A stretch of DNA of 64,000 nt from an uncultured Pelagibacteraceae bacterium (GTDB lineage Bacteria; Pseudomonadota; Alphaproteobacteria; Pelagibacterales; Pelagibacteraceae), in the NCBI GenBank assembly GCA_902583455.1, contig CACHVY010000001.1:248001-312000 (forward strand). Reading direction: 5' to 3'. Positions 56,750 through 64,000 of the stretch are shown here, piece after piece (position 1 is the first letter of the stretch; each line of letters opens with the position of its first letter). A program made the position numbers and the translations under genes. Below the pieces are notes generated by a model. The model saw nothing but the letters and a program-made list of their open reading frames with translations. It did not search any database and had not been told where the DNA came from.

Positions 56750-57261
56750 TTTTTCAAAGCCCTTTTTAGTTGCGTATAAGCTAAAGTTATTATTTTAAGT
56801 TTTTCTTCGAATTTTTTATTCCCTGCATTCATATCAGGATGAAATTTTTTAACAAGTTTTTTAAACTTTGATCTTATATTTTCCCAATTTCTAGTAACAT
56901 CTAAGCCCAAAATATCAAAAGCTTTCAAGTCTTTGTTAGTAAAATTAAAATTTAATGACTTGGAATTAATTTTATTAAAACTATTTTTATCTAAATTTTC
57001 ATTTAAAGCATTGTTCCACAATATTTTAAAAAAATTATCTTGCGCACTAAAATTTTGGGTTGGCTTATGCCAAGTCATGTCGGCTTTAATAAATTCTAAA
57101 ATTTCTGTGTCGTTCATGTTTTCAAAATAATTCCAACTTTTATTAAATTCTTTTATGTGCTCTAAACACAGTAATCTATATTTTTTACTGTTATCTTTCT
57201 CTACTGGAGCCTTGTACTCTCCAATTTTATTACAATTATGCCAATCACAAATAGTTTTCAT
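56746..57261 (-). CDS. DnaJ-domain protein next to cobST
   Basis: A 171-aa protein. The N-terminal part has cysteines in CDWHNCNK and LLCLEH, possibly a zinc site; the C-terminal 60 residues form a J-domain (FDILGL... KLVKKFHPDMNAG) with the HPD tripeptide needed to stimulate Hsp70. A J-protein in front of cobS-cobT and divergent from bolA is a conserved alphaproteobacterial order. It may recruit DnaK to the CobST complex (inference). Confidence 0.85.
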   Translation of the reverse strand: MKTICDWHNCNKIGEYKAPVEKDNSKKYRLLCLEHIKEFNKSWNYFENMNDTEILEFIKADMTWHKPTQNFSAQDNFFKILWNNALNENLDKNSFNKINSKSLNFNFTNKDLKAFDILGLDVTRNWENIRSKFKKLVKKFHPDMNAGNKKFEEKLKIITLAYTQLKRALKK

Positions 57262-57274
57262 TAAACTATTATTA

Positions 57275-57280
57275 TATAAT
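57275..57280 (+). promoter_or_regulatory. Candidate -10 box of bolA (possibly leaderless)
   Basis: A perfect TATAAT ends 6 nt before the bolA ATG at 57287, the same geometry as at mutM. No good -35 box is seen. A/T-rich surroundings limit confidence. Confidence 0.35.
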
Positions 57281-57286
57281 TTTTAT

Positions 57287-57547
57287 ATGGAAATAAATAT
57301 TTTAATAAAAAAAGTAAAAAAGAAAATTTGTGATAGAATAAAATGCGAAAAAATTAAAATTGAGGATAAAACATTTTTGCACAAAAAACATAAAAACTTT
57401 GACTCAAAAAAATTTCATTTAAAAATTAAAATCGAGTCTATAGAACTTAAATCAAAAAAAAAAATAGAATCTAATAGGTATATTTTTTCTATTATAAATA
57501 AAGAGTTAAAAGAATACATTCACTCCATTCAATTATTTATTAATTAG
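57287..57547 (+). CDS. bolA: BolA family protein
   Basis: An 86-aa BolA fold protein starting MEINILIKKVKKKICDRI, with the KIEDKTFLHKKHK loop, FHLKIKIESIEL strand and RYIFSIINKELKEYIHSI helix typical of BolA (conserved His in the helix end). BolA works with monothiol glutaredoxins in Fe-S cluster handling. The open frame extends upstream through 57155 but that part overlaps the divergent J-domain gene and is not BolA-like. Its end overlaps the convergent aroB by 15 nt. Confidence 0.88.
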   Translation: MEINILIKKVKKKICDRIKCEKIKIEDKTFLHKKHKNFDSKKFHLKIKIESIELKSKKKIESNRYIFSIINKELKEYIHSIQLFIN

Positions 57548-58627
57548 TGTATTTAAAAATTTTTCAATTTTAATTTTTGGATAAGTATTATTCAAAAGTG
57601 GTTTTGAAACTCTTTTTAATAAAATTAAATTAATATTTTTACTGTAATTTTTTTTATCTCTAGCCATAAAATTTGCGATTGTCTTAACATTTTTTTTATT
57701 AAAATATTTTTTCAAATTATCATATTTTAATTCTTTAATATGGCCCTCTATTAATTCAAGCTCACTTTTTGGAAGAAATCCTTCATTGTTACTAAATTTT
57801 GATGCAACTAAAATACCTAACAAAACTGCCTCTCCATGGTTTAATCTATTTGTATAACCTAGAGTAGACTCAAATGCATGAGCAAAGGTATGACCATAAT
57901 TTAATGTTTTTCTTAAATTGATCTCTCTCTCATCTTTCTCAACAATATTTTTTTTAATTTTGCAACTCTTAAAAATCGCTTTTTTAGTTATATTTGGACT
58001 TAAATTTAAAATATTTTTTAAGTTGTTCTTTAAAAAAAGAAAAAATTTTTTGTCACTAATCAAAGCATGTTTTAATATTTCTGCATATCCACAAATCATC
58101 TCTCTTTTTGGAAGTGATTTAAGAAACGTAATGTCAGTAATTACAACATTGGGTTGACAAAAAGTTCCTATCATATTTTTTCCAGAAAAATTATTTATTC
58201 CAGTCTTGCCTCCTACCGAAGAATCTACCTGACTCAATAAGGTTGTTGGAATGTTAACAAATTTTATTCCCCTTTTATAAATACTCGCAGCAAAAGCACA
58301 TATATCACCTGCAATACCACCCCCAATACAAATCATGCTATCATTTCTATTAAAATTATTTTTTCCTAAAATATCTAATATTTTTTTAACTGTATTTAAA
58401 TTTTTTATTTTTTCACTGAAATTAAGCCCAAGGAATATATTTTCACCCTCTTTTAACTTATGTTTAAATTTGTTTGTAATATTTTTAGGAACATTCTTGT
58501 CATAAACAACCATCAATTTTTTTGGGTTAATGTCGTTTTTAATTAAAATTTTTTTAATATTAATATGACTGCTTACGCCAAAATAAATTGGGTACTTTTT
58601 ATCTTTCGTCTTAACAAATAATTTCAT
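57533..58627 (-). CDS. aroB: 3-dehydroquinate synthase
   Basis: A 364-aa NAD- and metal-dependent enzyme of the shikimate pathway turning DAHP into 3-dehydroquinate. Motifs: CIGGGIAGDICAFAASIYKRG, IPTTLLSQVDSSVGGKTGIN, and the metal-binding EILKHALI, NYGHTFAHAFE and NHGEAV. Full length. It overlaps aroK by 17 nt in the usual aroK-aroB order. Confidence 0.95.
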   Translation of the reverse strand: MKLFVKTKDKKYPIYFGVSSHINIKKILIKNDINPKKLMVVYDKNVPKNITNKFKHKLKEGENIFLGLNFSEKIKNLNTVKKILDILGKNNFNRNDSMICIGGGIAGDICAFAASIYKRGIKFVNIPTTLLSQVDSSVGGKTGINNFSGKNMIGTFCQPNVVITDITFLKSLPKREMICGYAEILKHALISDKKFFLFLKNNLKNILNLSPNITKKAIFKSCKIKKNIVEKDEREINLRKTLNYGHTFAHAFESTLGYTNRLNHGEAVLLGILVASKFSNNEGFLPKSELELIEGHIKELKYDNLKKYFNKKNVKTIANFMARDKKNYSKNINLILLKRVSKPLLNNTYPKIKIEKFLNTLINK

Positions 58628-59135
58628 TTTTCTTACATTTCTGAATAATCTTATCTACTATTTCTGTTTTTTTTAAACTTTCACATATTATTTTAAAGTC
58701 TGAAAAATAGTAAATTTTATTTCTTTCATTTATCAACTTTTTAATTTCAACATTATCTAATCCTTTTATTATTGGTCTTTTATCATTATTCTTAATCCTT
58801 TTTATTAAGGTATCTGCATTCCAATGAAGCCAAAATGTTGAAGATTTTTGTTTTAAAACCTTTCTAAGCTCTTTATTCATAAAAGCTCCGCCTCCTAGCG
58901 ATATTATATTATTATCACCATCTAGAGATTGAAGGGTAACATTAAATTCTAATTCTCTGAAATACGCTTCTCCTTTAGTCTCAAAAATTTCACTAATCTT
59001 TAAATTTTGCTTTTTTTCAATTTTTTTATCTATGTCTATTAAAACACTGTTTAATTTTTTAGCTAATAGACCACCAATAGTGGATTTTCCAGATCCCATC
59101 ATACCCAATAACACTATATTTTTTTTAATTTCCAT
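58611..59135 (-). CDS. aroK: Shikimate kinase
   Basis: A 174-aa P-loop kinase phosphorylating shikimate. Walker A GMMGSGKST is near residues 11-19, the substrate motifs DIDKKIE and GGGAF are present, followed by the lid RPIIKG region. The frame is open to 59240, but the ATG at 59135 gives the normal shikimate kinase start MEIKKNIVLLG and leaves a 56-bp divergent spacer to the 61-aa gene. Confidence 0.93.
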   Translation of the reverse strand: MEIKKNIVLLGMMGSGKSTIGGLLAKKLNSVLIDIDKKIEKKQNLKISEIFETKGEAYFRELEFNVTLQSLDGDNNIISLGGGAFMNKELRKVLKQKSSTFWLHWNADTLIKRIKNNDKRPIIKGLDNVEIKKLINERNKIYYFSDFKIICESLKKTEIVDKIIQKCKKNEIIC

Positions 59136-59191
59136 ATTTTTCTTTATTGAAAAAACACAAATTTGTCTTAATTTGAAATTATTTAAAATAC

Positions 59192-59377
59192 ATGCAATTT
59201 TATAAAAAAACAAGTATCGGTAAATCCTATAACTATACAAGCCTAATACTTAAAATAGTTTTAGCAATTATAACTTTATCTTTAATAATCTTTTTTTTAG
59301 GAAAAATAAATTTTCCTGCTCCAAATAAATTAATTAAACAAGAAATACCAAGAGAAAATTTAAAAATTGTTAAATAA
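59192..59377 (+). CDS. 61-aa single-pass membrane protein
   Basis: A small protein with one transmembrane helix (about residues 18-40; ILKIVLAIITLSLIIFFLG) flanked by a basic N-terminus and a charged C-terminal tail PAPNKLIKQEIPRENL. No family recognised by eye. It diverges from aroK and overlaps the next gene by 11 nt, so the two are coupled. The pairing with a secreted protein suggests an envelope role. Confidence 0.65.
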   Translation: MQFYKKTSIGKSYNYTSLILKIVLAIITLSLIIFFLGKINFPAPNKLIKQEIPRENLKIVK

Positions 59378-61094
59378 ATTTTTTATAAATATAACCATTT
59401 TATTGTTATCAATTTCTTACTCATTTTCTTATGCAAATGAACCAGTTGATATATGGAGCATAGAAAAAGAAAAAAATGAAAATATCACAACAAATTCAGA
59501 TTTGGAAGATAACAACGAAACATCTGAAACTATTGTTATAAACGACAATCTCACAAGCAGTATTGAGGAGGGTGAAATTTTAAACAAAAGAAAGGTAATT
59601 GGATTGTATGATCCAGGGGAAAATGGTTTTGATTTAGAAATGTGGAATAATACAGAGCCGAACAAAATTTTTGAATTGTCAAAAAAAATTAATAATATGA
59701 CGTTGTCAGAAGATGCAAAAAATATTTACACAAAACTTCTTTTGACAAATTCATATTCTCCTAAAGATGAGGTAGATGAGAAAGCCTTTTTAGATATTAA
59801 ATCTGATTGGTTGATTAAGTTTAAAGATGTGGATTTAATTAAAGAGTATTTAAAAAAAAATATTGACATTGATTCAAAGGACCAATTAACTAAATTTGTT
59901 TTAAATGAGTTATTTTCAATTAATGAAAGTAAAAAAGCATGTGAATTTTTAGAAGAACTTAACACAAATTTCAAAGATAATTATTTAAAGAAGTTTTCTA
60001 TTTATTGTCTCATTTATTTAAAAAAAAATGAGCAAGCCTCTCTTAGATATGATCTAGAGAAAGAACTAGGTTATAAAGATCCTTTTTTTGAAAAAAAATT
60101 TCAATATTTACAAGGCTATGTTTCCGACTCACCAGAAACTTCAGAAACAGATCTATTAAACTTACATTTATCGTATCTAACAAACAAAGAATATAAATAT
60201 GCACCAAATGATAAAACATCTAAAATATATTGGAGATATCTGTCGTCTAATAATTTATTGGAAAGTTTAAATAATATTGATACTGAGGATGAGAAACAAA
60301 TCAGTCTTCTTGAAAAAGCTACTCATCAAGGAAATTATGAAGAAATAGATTTACTAAATTTATATAAAAGATTTCAGTTTTCAGTAGATCAATTATTAAA
60401 TATTGATAATGAAATACGGAAAATTTCAAAAATACAATCAAGAGCTTTGTTATATCAAGGTATACTTTTAAGCAAAGATCCTAACATTGCAGTTAAGTTA
60501 TCAAGGGCTCTAAAAGAAAGTTTCGAAAATGACAATATTTCCAATGCATTTGACGATGAACTAAAAAAAATATTAAAAAAACATGACTTAAAAGACTTAT
60601 CCTCTGATCTTACTGAATTCTATTCTAAAAGCTTAGAACAAGACAAACTAGATAGAGATATCAAATATGATAATAAAATTTTACACCAATCCAAGTTAGT
60701 AAAATATTTTGGTAAGGAAAATGTTCCAATCAAAAAAATCGAAAAAGACTTAAATAACTATTTAAAAAAAGTTAAAAAAAGTAAAACAAATTATTTAATT
60801 ACCAAAGATATTATATTGATTGAAGCAATGGTTTCGGATGGTATTGAAATTAAGGATGAGTATAAAGATTTATTCAACTCCAAGGAAAATAATATCCCAA
60901 CTGATATTCAAATTTTGATAAATGATAGAGAAATTGGAATGGCAGTTTTAAGATTAATTGAGATTATTGGCCAAGATAAGATTGAGGATTTAGGATCTGA
61001 AACTCTTTATTTCTTGATCAATGCTCTTAATCAAATGAATATTGACCCGATCAGAAATGAGATATTGTACAGTGTTTTGCCTTTAAGGGCTTAA
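59367..61094 (+). CDS. Secreted/periplasmic protein of unknown function, 575 aa
   Basis: Starts with TTG inside the preceding gene. A signal peptide is clear (basic MLNKFF, hydrophobic core, cleavage likely near SYANEP about residue 23). The rest is acidic and helical, with Leu-rich repeat-like helices but no catalytic motif. It resembles the large alphaproteobacterial proteins encoded upstream of the aroK-aroB locus, which are mostly unannotated. It is followed by def after 34 bp. Confidence 0.75.
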   Translation: MLNKFFINITILLLSISYSFSYANEPVDIWSIEKEKNENITTNSDLEDNNETSETIVINDNLTSSIEEGEILNKRKVIGLYDPGENGFDLEMWNNTEPNKIFELSKKINNMTLSEDAKNIYTKLLLTNSYSPKDEVDEKAFLDIKSDWLIKFKDVDLIKEYLKKNIDIDSKDQLTKFVLNELFSINESKKACEFLEELNTNFKDNYLKKFSIYCLIYLKKNEQASLRYDLEKELGYKDPFFEKKFQYLQGYVSDSPETSETDLLNLHLSYLTNKEYKYAPNDKTSKIYWRYLSSNNLLESLNNIDTEDEKQISLLEKATHQGNYEEIDLLNLYKRFQFSVDQLLNIDNEIRKISKIQSRALLYQGILLSKDPNIAVKLSRALKESFENDNISNAFDDELKKILKKHDLKDLSSDLTEFYSKSLEQDKLDRDIKYDNKILHQSKLVKYFGKENVPIKKIEKDLNNYLKKVKKSKTNYLITKDIILIEAMVSDGIEIKDEYKDLFNSKENNIPTDIQILINDREIGMAVLRLIEIIGQDKIEDLGSETLYFLINALNQMNIDPIRNEILYSVLPLRA

Positions 61095-61128
61095 GTTTTT
61101 CTTAATTTTGTATTAAAACCTTTTAATA

Positions 61129-61653
61129 ATGGCAGTAAAAAAAATTTTAATAGAACCAAATAAAATCTTAAGACAAGTTTCACAACCTGTAAATGAAGTA
61201 AATAAAGAAATACAAAAACTTTTAGATGACATGTTAGAAACAATGTATTCTGCAAACGGTATAGGTCTTGCAGCTATTCAAATTGGCATACCAAAAAATT
61301 TAATAGTAATTGATTTACTAACTAAAGAAAAAAAAAAGGATCCTATGTATTTTATCAATCCTAAAATTATTAAACAAAGCGAAAAATTGTCTAAATATGA
61401 AGAAGGGTGTCTGTCAATACCTAATTTATTTGCTGAGGTGAAAAGACCTAGTGAGTGCGAAGTTCAATATTTAGATTACAGAGGAGAAAAAAAAATTTTA
61501 AAAGCGGCTGGTTTATTAGCAACATGTATTCAACATGAAATAGATCACTTAAACGGAATACTATTTATTGACTATTTGTCTAAACTTAAGAGAGACATAA
61601 TATTAAAAAAATTATCAAAACAAAAAATTGAGCAAAAAAGATTAGTTATCTAA
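61129..61653 (+). CDS. def: Peptide deformylase
   Basis: A 174-aa metalloenzyme removing N-formyl groups from nascent proteins. All three motifs are present: GIGLAAIQIG (motif 1; usually GxGLAAxQ), EEGCLSIP (motif 2 with the metal Cys) and QHEIDHLNG (motif 3, HExxH). Full length. It precedes fmt, the enzyme that adds the formyl group, by 6 bp. Confidence 0.96.
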   Translation: MAVKKILIEPNKILRQVSQPVNEVNKEIQKLLDDMLETMYSANGIGLAAIQIGIPKNLIVIDLLTKEKKKDPMYFINPKIIKQSEKLSKYEEGCLSIPNLFAEVKRPSECEVQYLDYRGEKKILKAAGLLATCIQHEIDHLNGILFIDYLSKLKRDIILKKLSKQKIEQKRLVI

Positions 61654-61659
61654 ACAATA

Positions 61660-62586
61660 ATGAAAAAAATTGTTTTCATGGGAACCCCTTTATTTGCAGT
61701 TCCAATTTTAAAATCAATTTTTAGCAAAGGTTACAACATACCTTTAGTTTATACCCAGCCACCAAGTAAAAGTAACAGAGGTCATAAAGTAAGCAAATCA
61801 CCAATTCATAAATTTTGTGAAGAAAATGGCTTAAAAGTTAGAACACCGGAAAATTTTAACAATTTAGATGATGAAAAAAATATAATAGAAAAATTAGATG
61901 TGGATATGGCAATAGTAGTAGCATATGGACAAATATTGCCAAAAGGTATTTTAAATGTTTGTAAGAAGGGATTTATAAATATTCATGCATCCTTACTACC
62001 TAAATTAAGAGGTGCTGCACCAATTCAACGTTCAATTATGAACCTGGATAAAGAAACAGGCATAAGTATTATGCAAATTAATGAGAAATTAGACCAAGGA
62101 AAAGTTTACAATCAGTATAAAATTAACATCAATAAAGATGATAATGCTGAGGATTTATCACTGAAGCTATCTAACCTTGCTGCTGAAAAAATTGTTGATG
62201 ATATCGAGAGTATTTTTGGGAACCAAAAAAATTTTTTTGAACAAGATCATTCTAAAGCCACATATGCAAATAAAATTAACAAAGAGGAGGGAAGAATAGA
62301 TTGGAATGATAAAGCTGAAAATATCATCGGTAAAATAAATGGTTTATATCCTGTTCCAGGAGCATGGTTTTATTTTGATGGTGCTAGATATAAAATTTTG
62401 AAAGCCAGTATTTCAAAAAACAGTGCTATTCCCGGCAAAGTAATAAATGATAATATTGAAGTATCTTGTGGGACAAATTCTATTAAAATTTTAGAAATTC
62501 AAAGAGAGGGTAAAAAAATTCAAAATATCAAAGATTTTATTTTAGGCACAAAAATAAAAAAAGGTGTTAATTTAATAGATGCATAG
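61660..62586 (+). CDS. fmt: Methionyl-tRNA formyltransferase
   Basis: A 308-aa enzyme formylating initiator Met-tRNA. The start KIVFMGTPLFAVPIL, the formyltetrahydrofolate site NIHASLLPKLRGAAPIQRSI and the C-terminal domain with NGLYPVPGAWFYFDG are intact. It lies between def and truA and overlaps truA by 8 nt; def-fmt-truA order is common. Confidence 0.96.
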   Translation: MKKIVFMGTPLFAVPILKSIFSKGYNIPLVYTQPPSKSNRGHKVSKSPIHKFCEENGLKVRTPENFNNLDDEKNIIEKLDVDMAIVVAYGQILPKGILNVCKKGFINIHASLLPKLRGAAPIQRSIMNLDKETGISIMQINEKLDQGKVYNQYKININKDDNAEDLSLKLSNLAAEKIVDDIESIFGNQKNFFEQDHSKATYANKINKEEGRIDWNDKAENIIGKINGLYPVPGAWFYFDGARYKILKASISKNSAIPGKVINDNIEVSCGTNSIKILEIQREGKKIQNIKDFILGTKIKKGVNLIDA

Positions 62587-63319
62587 ATACCAAATATTAA
62601 TGGAATATGTAGGAACAAATTTTTATGGATGGCAATACCAAAAAAAACAAATTACAATTCAAGGCACTGTTGAAAAAACTTTAAAAAAAATTCTTAAAGA
62701 AAAAGTAAAATTATATGGATCAGGTAGAACAGACTCAAAGGTCCATGCTATTGAACAATCAGCTCACTTTGATGTTAAAAACAAAATTAATAACATTAAA
62801 AAGTTTTTCAACACTTTAAATTTTTTTTTAAATGGAAAGTTTATAACTGTTGTTAAAATTAAAAAAAGACCTTTGACATTTCACGCGAGATATTCTGCAA
62901 AAAAAAGAATTTATAAATATTTAATACATAATCGTGAAAGTTTACCTTCAATAAATAGAGATAGAGGGTGGTACGTTAGAAAAAAATTAGATTATGATTT
63001 AATTAAAGAAGCATCACACTTTTTAAAAGGAACACACGATCTGTCTGTTTTTAGAGCCTCAAATTGTTCAGCATCCAGCCCTATAAGAACTATCGACTCT
63101 TTAACAATAAAAAAGAATAATGATATTATTGAAATAAAGATAAAATCTAGATCTTTTTTAAAACAACAAGTGAGATCAATCGTTGGGTGTCTAAAATATG
63201 TTGGTGAAAAAAAATGGACAATTAATAAATTTAAAAAGGTTCTTAAATCTAAAAATAGAAATTTATGTGCACCTCCAGCACCAGGTACTGGGCTTTACTT
63301 AGAGAAAGTTATTTACTGA
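62579..63319 (+). CDS. truA: tRNA pseudouridine(38-40) synthase TruA
   Basis: A 246-aa pseudouridine synthase acting on the tRNA anticodon arm. YVGTNFYGWQYQ is near the N-terminus, the catalytic Asp is in GSGRTDSKVHA, and the RSFLKQQVRSIVG segment follows. Full length. Its 3' end overlaps the convergent SET gene by 11 nt. Confidence 0.96.
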   Translation: MHRYQILMEYVGTNFYGWQYQKKQITIQGTVEKTLKKILKEKVKLYGSGRTDSKVHAIEQSAHFDVKNKINNIKKFFNTLNFFLNGKFITVVKIKKRPLTFHARYSAKKRIYKYLIHNRESLPSINRDRGWYVRKKLDYDLIKEASHFLKGTHDLSVFRASNCSASSPIRTIDSLTIKKNNDIIEIKIKSRSFLKQQVRSIVGCLKYVGEKKWTINKFKKVLKSKNRNLCAPPAPGTGLYLEKVIY

Positions 63320-63779
63320 CTTTATTTACCCTGAATTTTTTGTTAATCCTCCATCTAGAGCCTTCACGAACAATATAACCGCAACATTTCTTAGAGCCGC
63401 ATTTACAAGGAAATTGCTTATAATCTTGGTCAAAACCAAAACCATAATCATAACTTAATTCTTCTCCTTTTTTTATAAATCTTATTGATGTAACCCAGAT
63501 TTCTAAACCTTTGCCTTCAACTTCACAATTTGGGTCACATGAATGATTAATTAATCTAGCAGTATTCCATTTAAAATCACCGTCTAAATCGTATCTGTTA
63601 TTTAAATTAAATAAATATATATCTTTATCATTATCAAATTTATCATTGTTCTCTGTTTGCTTTTTAGTGATTAATTTTCCAATATATTGAATTATTCTAG
63701 TTCCTGGAGCTATATCTTTTTTTGCATACAAACCTTTTTTGTCTATTTTTGAGTCTTTGATTCTGTAAAGTTTATTCAT
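63309..63779 (-). CDS. SET-domain protein (putative lysine methyltransferase)
   Basis: A 156-aa SET protein. The start KKGLYAKKDIAPGTRIIQY, the NHSCDPNCEVEG motif and ELSYDYGFGFD identify the SET fold, and the C-terminal CKCGSKKCCGYI is a post-SET zinc-binding segment with the Cys pattern CxCGxxxC. SET proteins methylate lysines; bacterial substrates are mostly unknown. The ATG at 63779 overlaps the ptrB stop by 8 nt; a TTG at 63794 is a possible alternative. Confidence 0.85.
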   Translation of the reverse strand: MNKLYRIKDSKIDKKGLYAKKDIAPGTRIIQYIGKLITKKQTENNDKFDNDKDIYLFNLNNRYDLDGDFKWNTARLINHSCDPNCEVEGKGLEIWVTSIRFIKKGEELSYDYGFGFDQDYKQFPCKCGSKKCCGYIVREGSRWRINKKFRVNKVSK

Positions 63780-64000
63780 TAATTTTATTGGCAATTTTTA
63801 AAATAAAAGCGTAATCAAATGCGATATCTTCAATTGCCCCATCTCTTCCAGACTTACCACCGTGGCCAGCTTCCATTTCAGTTTTAAGTAATAGTAAATT
63901 ATTATCAGTCTTATATTCTCTGAGCTTAGCTGTAAATTTTAAGGGTTCATCAAACAATACTCTATTATCACTTAAACTCGTTGTTATTAAAATATTAGGG
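63772..64000 (-). CDS. ptrB: Oligopeptidase B (prolyl oligopeptidase family), C-terminal fragment
   Basis: The last 75 codons of a gene entering from the right edge. Read on the reverse strand it includes PNILITTSLSDNRVLFDEP, then FTAKLREYKT and the catalytic His region EAGHGGKSGR, matching the C-terminus of S9A oligopeptidase B. The enzyme cleaves small peptides after basic residues. The active-site Ser and N-terminal propeller lie outside the window. It is followed by the SET gene in the same direction. Confidence 0.88.
   Translation of the reverse strand, partial: PNILITTSLSDNRVLFDEPLKFTAKLREYKTDNNLLLLKTEMEAGHGGKSGRDGAIEDIAFDYAFILKIANKINE

Noticed and set aside
57155..57286. N-terminal extension of BolA
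   Set aside because: The frame is open but overlaps the divergent J-domain gene, and its hydrophobic sequence is unlike BolA. The ATG at 57287 gives the family start.
59136..59240. N-terminal extension of shikimate kinase
   Set aside because: The extra 35 residues are not kinase-like and would overlap the divergent 61-aa gene. MEIKKNIVLLG at 59135 is the natural start.

Overview
The window is very AT-rich, densely packed alphaproteobacterial DNA of the SAR11 (Pelagibacterales) type. Evidence for this: strong A/T bias with Lys/Ile/Asn-rich proteins, spacers mostly under 100 bp with many 4-nt ATGA overlaps and several overlapping convergent stops, and alphaproteobacterial gene neighbourhoods (ubiB-ubiE / mutM-rpsT-dnaA, argH-lptM-lysA, helicase-fdxA-carD, bolA / J-protein-cobS-cobT, aroK-aroB). 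The assignment is inferred from content and order; no database was consulted.

Layout. 1-6.1 kb: ubiquinone genes ubiB and ubiE leftward; mutM, rpsT, dnaA and dnaN rightward. 6.1-9.5 kb: leftward argH, a 38-aa LptM-type lipoprotein, lysA and plsC. 9.5-13.2 kb: thioredoxin-like TlpA, a HIG1-type membrane protein, an esterase, an HNH protein, coq7, dsbB and a YqaA/DedA protein. 13.3-15.4 kb: tRNA-Leu, an acyl-CoA synthetase and a 23-aa Lys/Arg/Ala peptide ending at a strong bidirectional terminator. 15.4-20.8 kb: leftward SUV3-like helicase, TerB-like gene, fdxA and a carD with a long basic AT-hook-like tail; then an Asp/Glu racemase, a hotdog thioesterase and tRNA-Arg. 20.9-27.8 kb: a thiolase with shortened loops, an unusual pyruvate dehydrogenase pair, an EamA transporter and uppP. 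28-34.8 kb: gltD-gltB and an SDR protein. 34.8-45.1 kb: an alpha/beta hydrolase, a glycosyltransferase and the translation block thrS-infC-rpmI-rplT-pheS-pheT-lepA. 45.1-49.0 kb: an accessory surface-glycan/methyltransferase cluster ending at tRNA-Ser. 49.0-50.5 kb: a small integrated element bounded by tRNA-Ser and a decayed 77-bp copy of its 3' part. 50.6-64 kb: gyrB, a RegB-type kinase, cobT-cobS-J-protein, bolA, aroB-aroK, two envelope proteins, def-fmt-truA, a SET-domain protein and the end of ptrB.

Most notable points. (1) The lipoyl domain is fused to the N-terminus of the homodimeric-type E1 (AceE), while the adjacent E2 has only the subunit-binding and catalytic domains, so the swinging arm seems to have moved from E2 to E1. 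(2) A roughly 1.4-kb element in tRNA-Ser has attL/attR-like repeats, internal direct repeats that would flank the joined core like arm sites of a tyrosine recombinase, a GIY-YIG-like (T5orf172) gene and no integrase. (3) A 23-aa polycationic peptide gene sits tail to tail with an AT-hook-like CarD. (4) Several genes have a -10-like box 5-10 nt before ATG, suggesting leaderless or nearly leaderless mRNAs. Most other genes are ordinary SAR11-like core genes.
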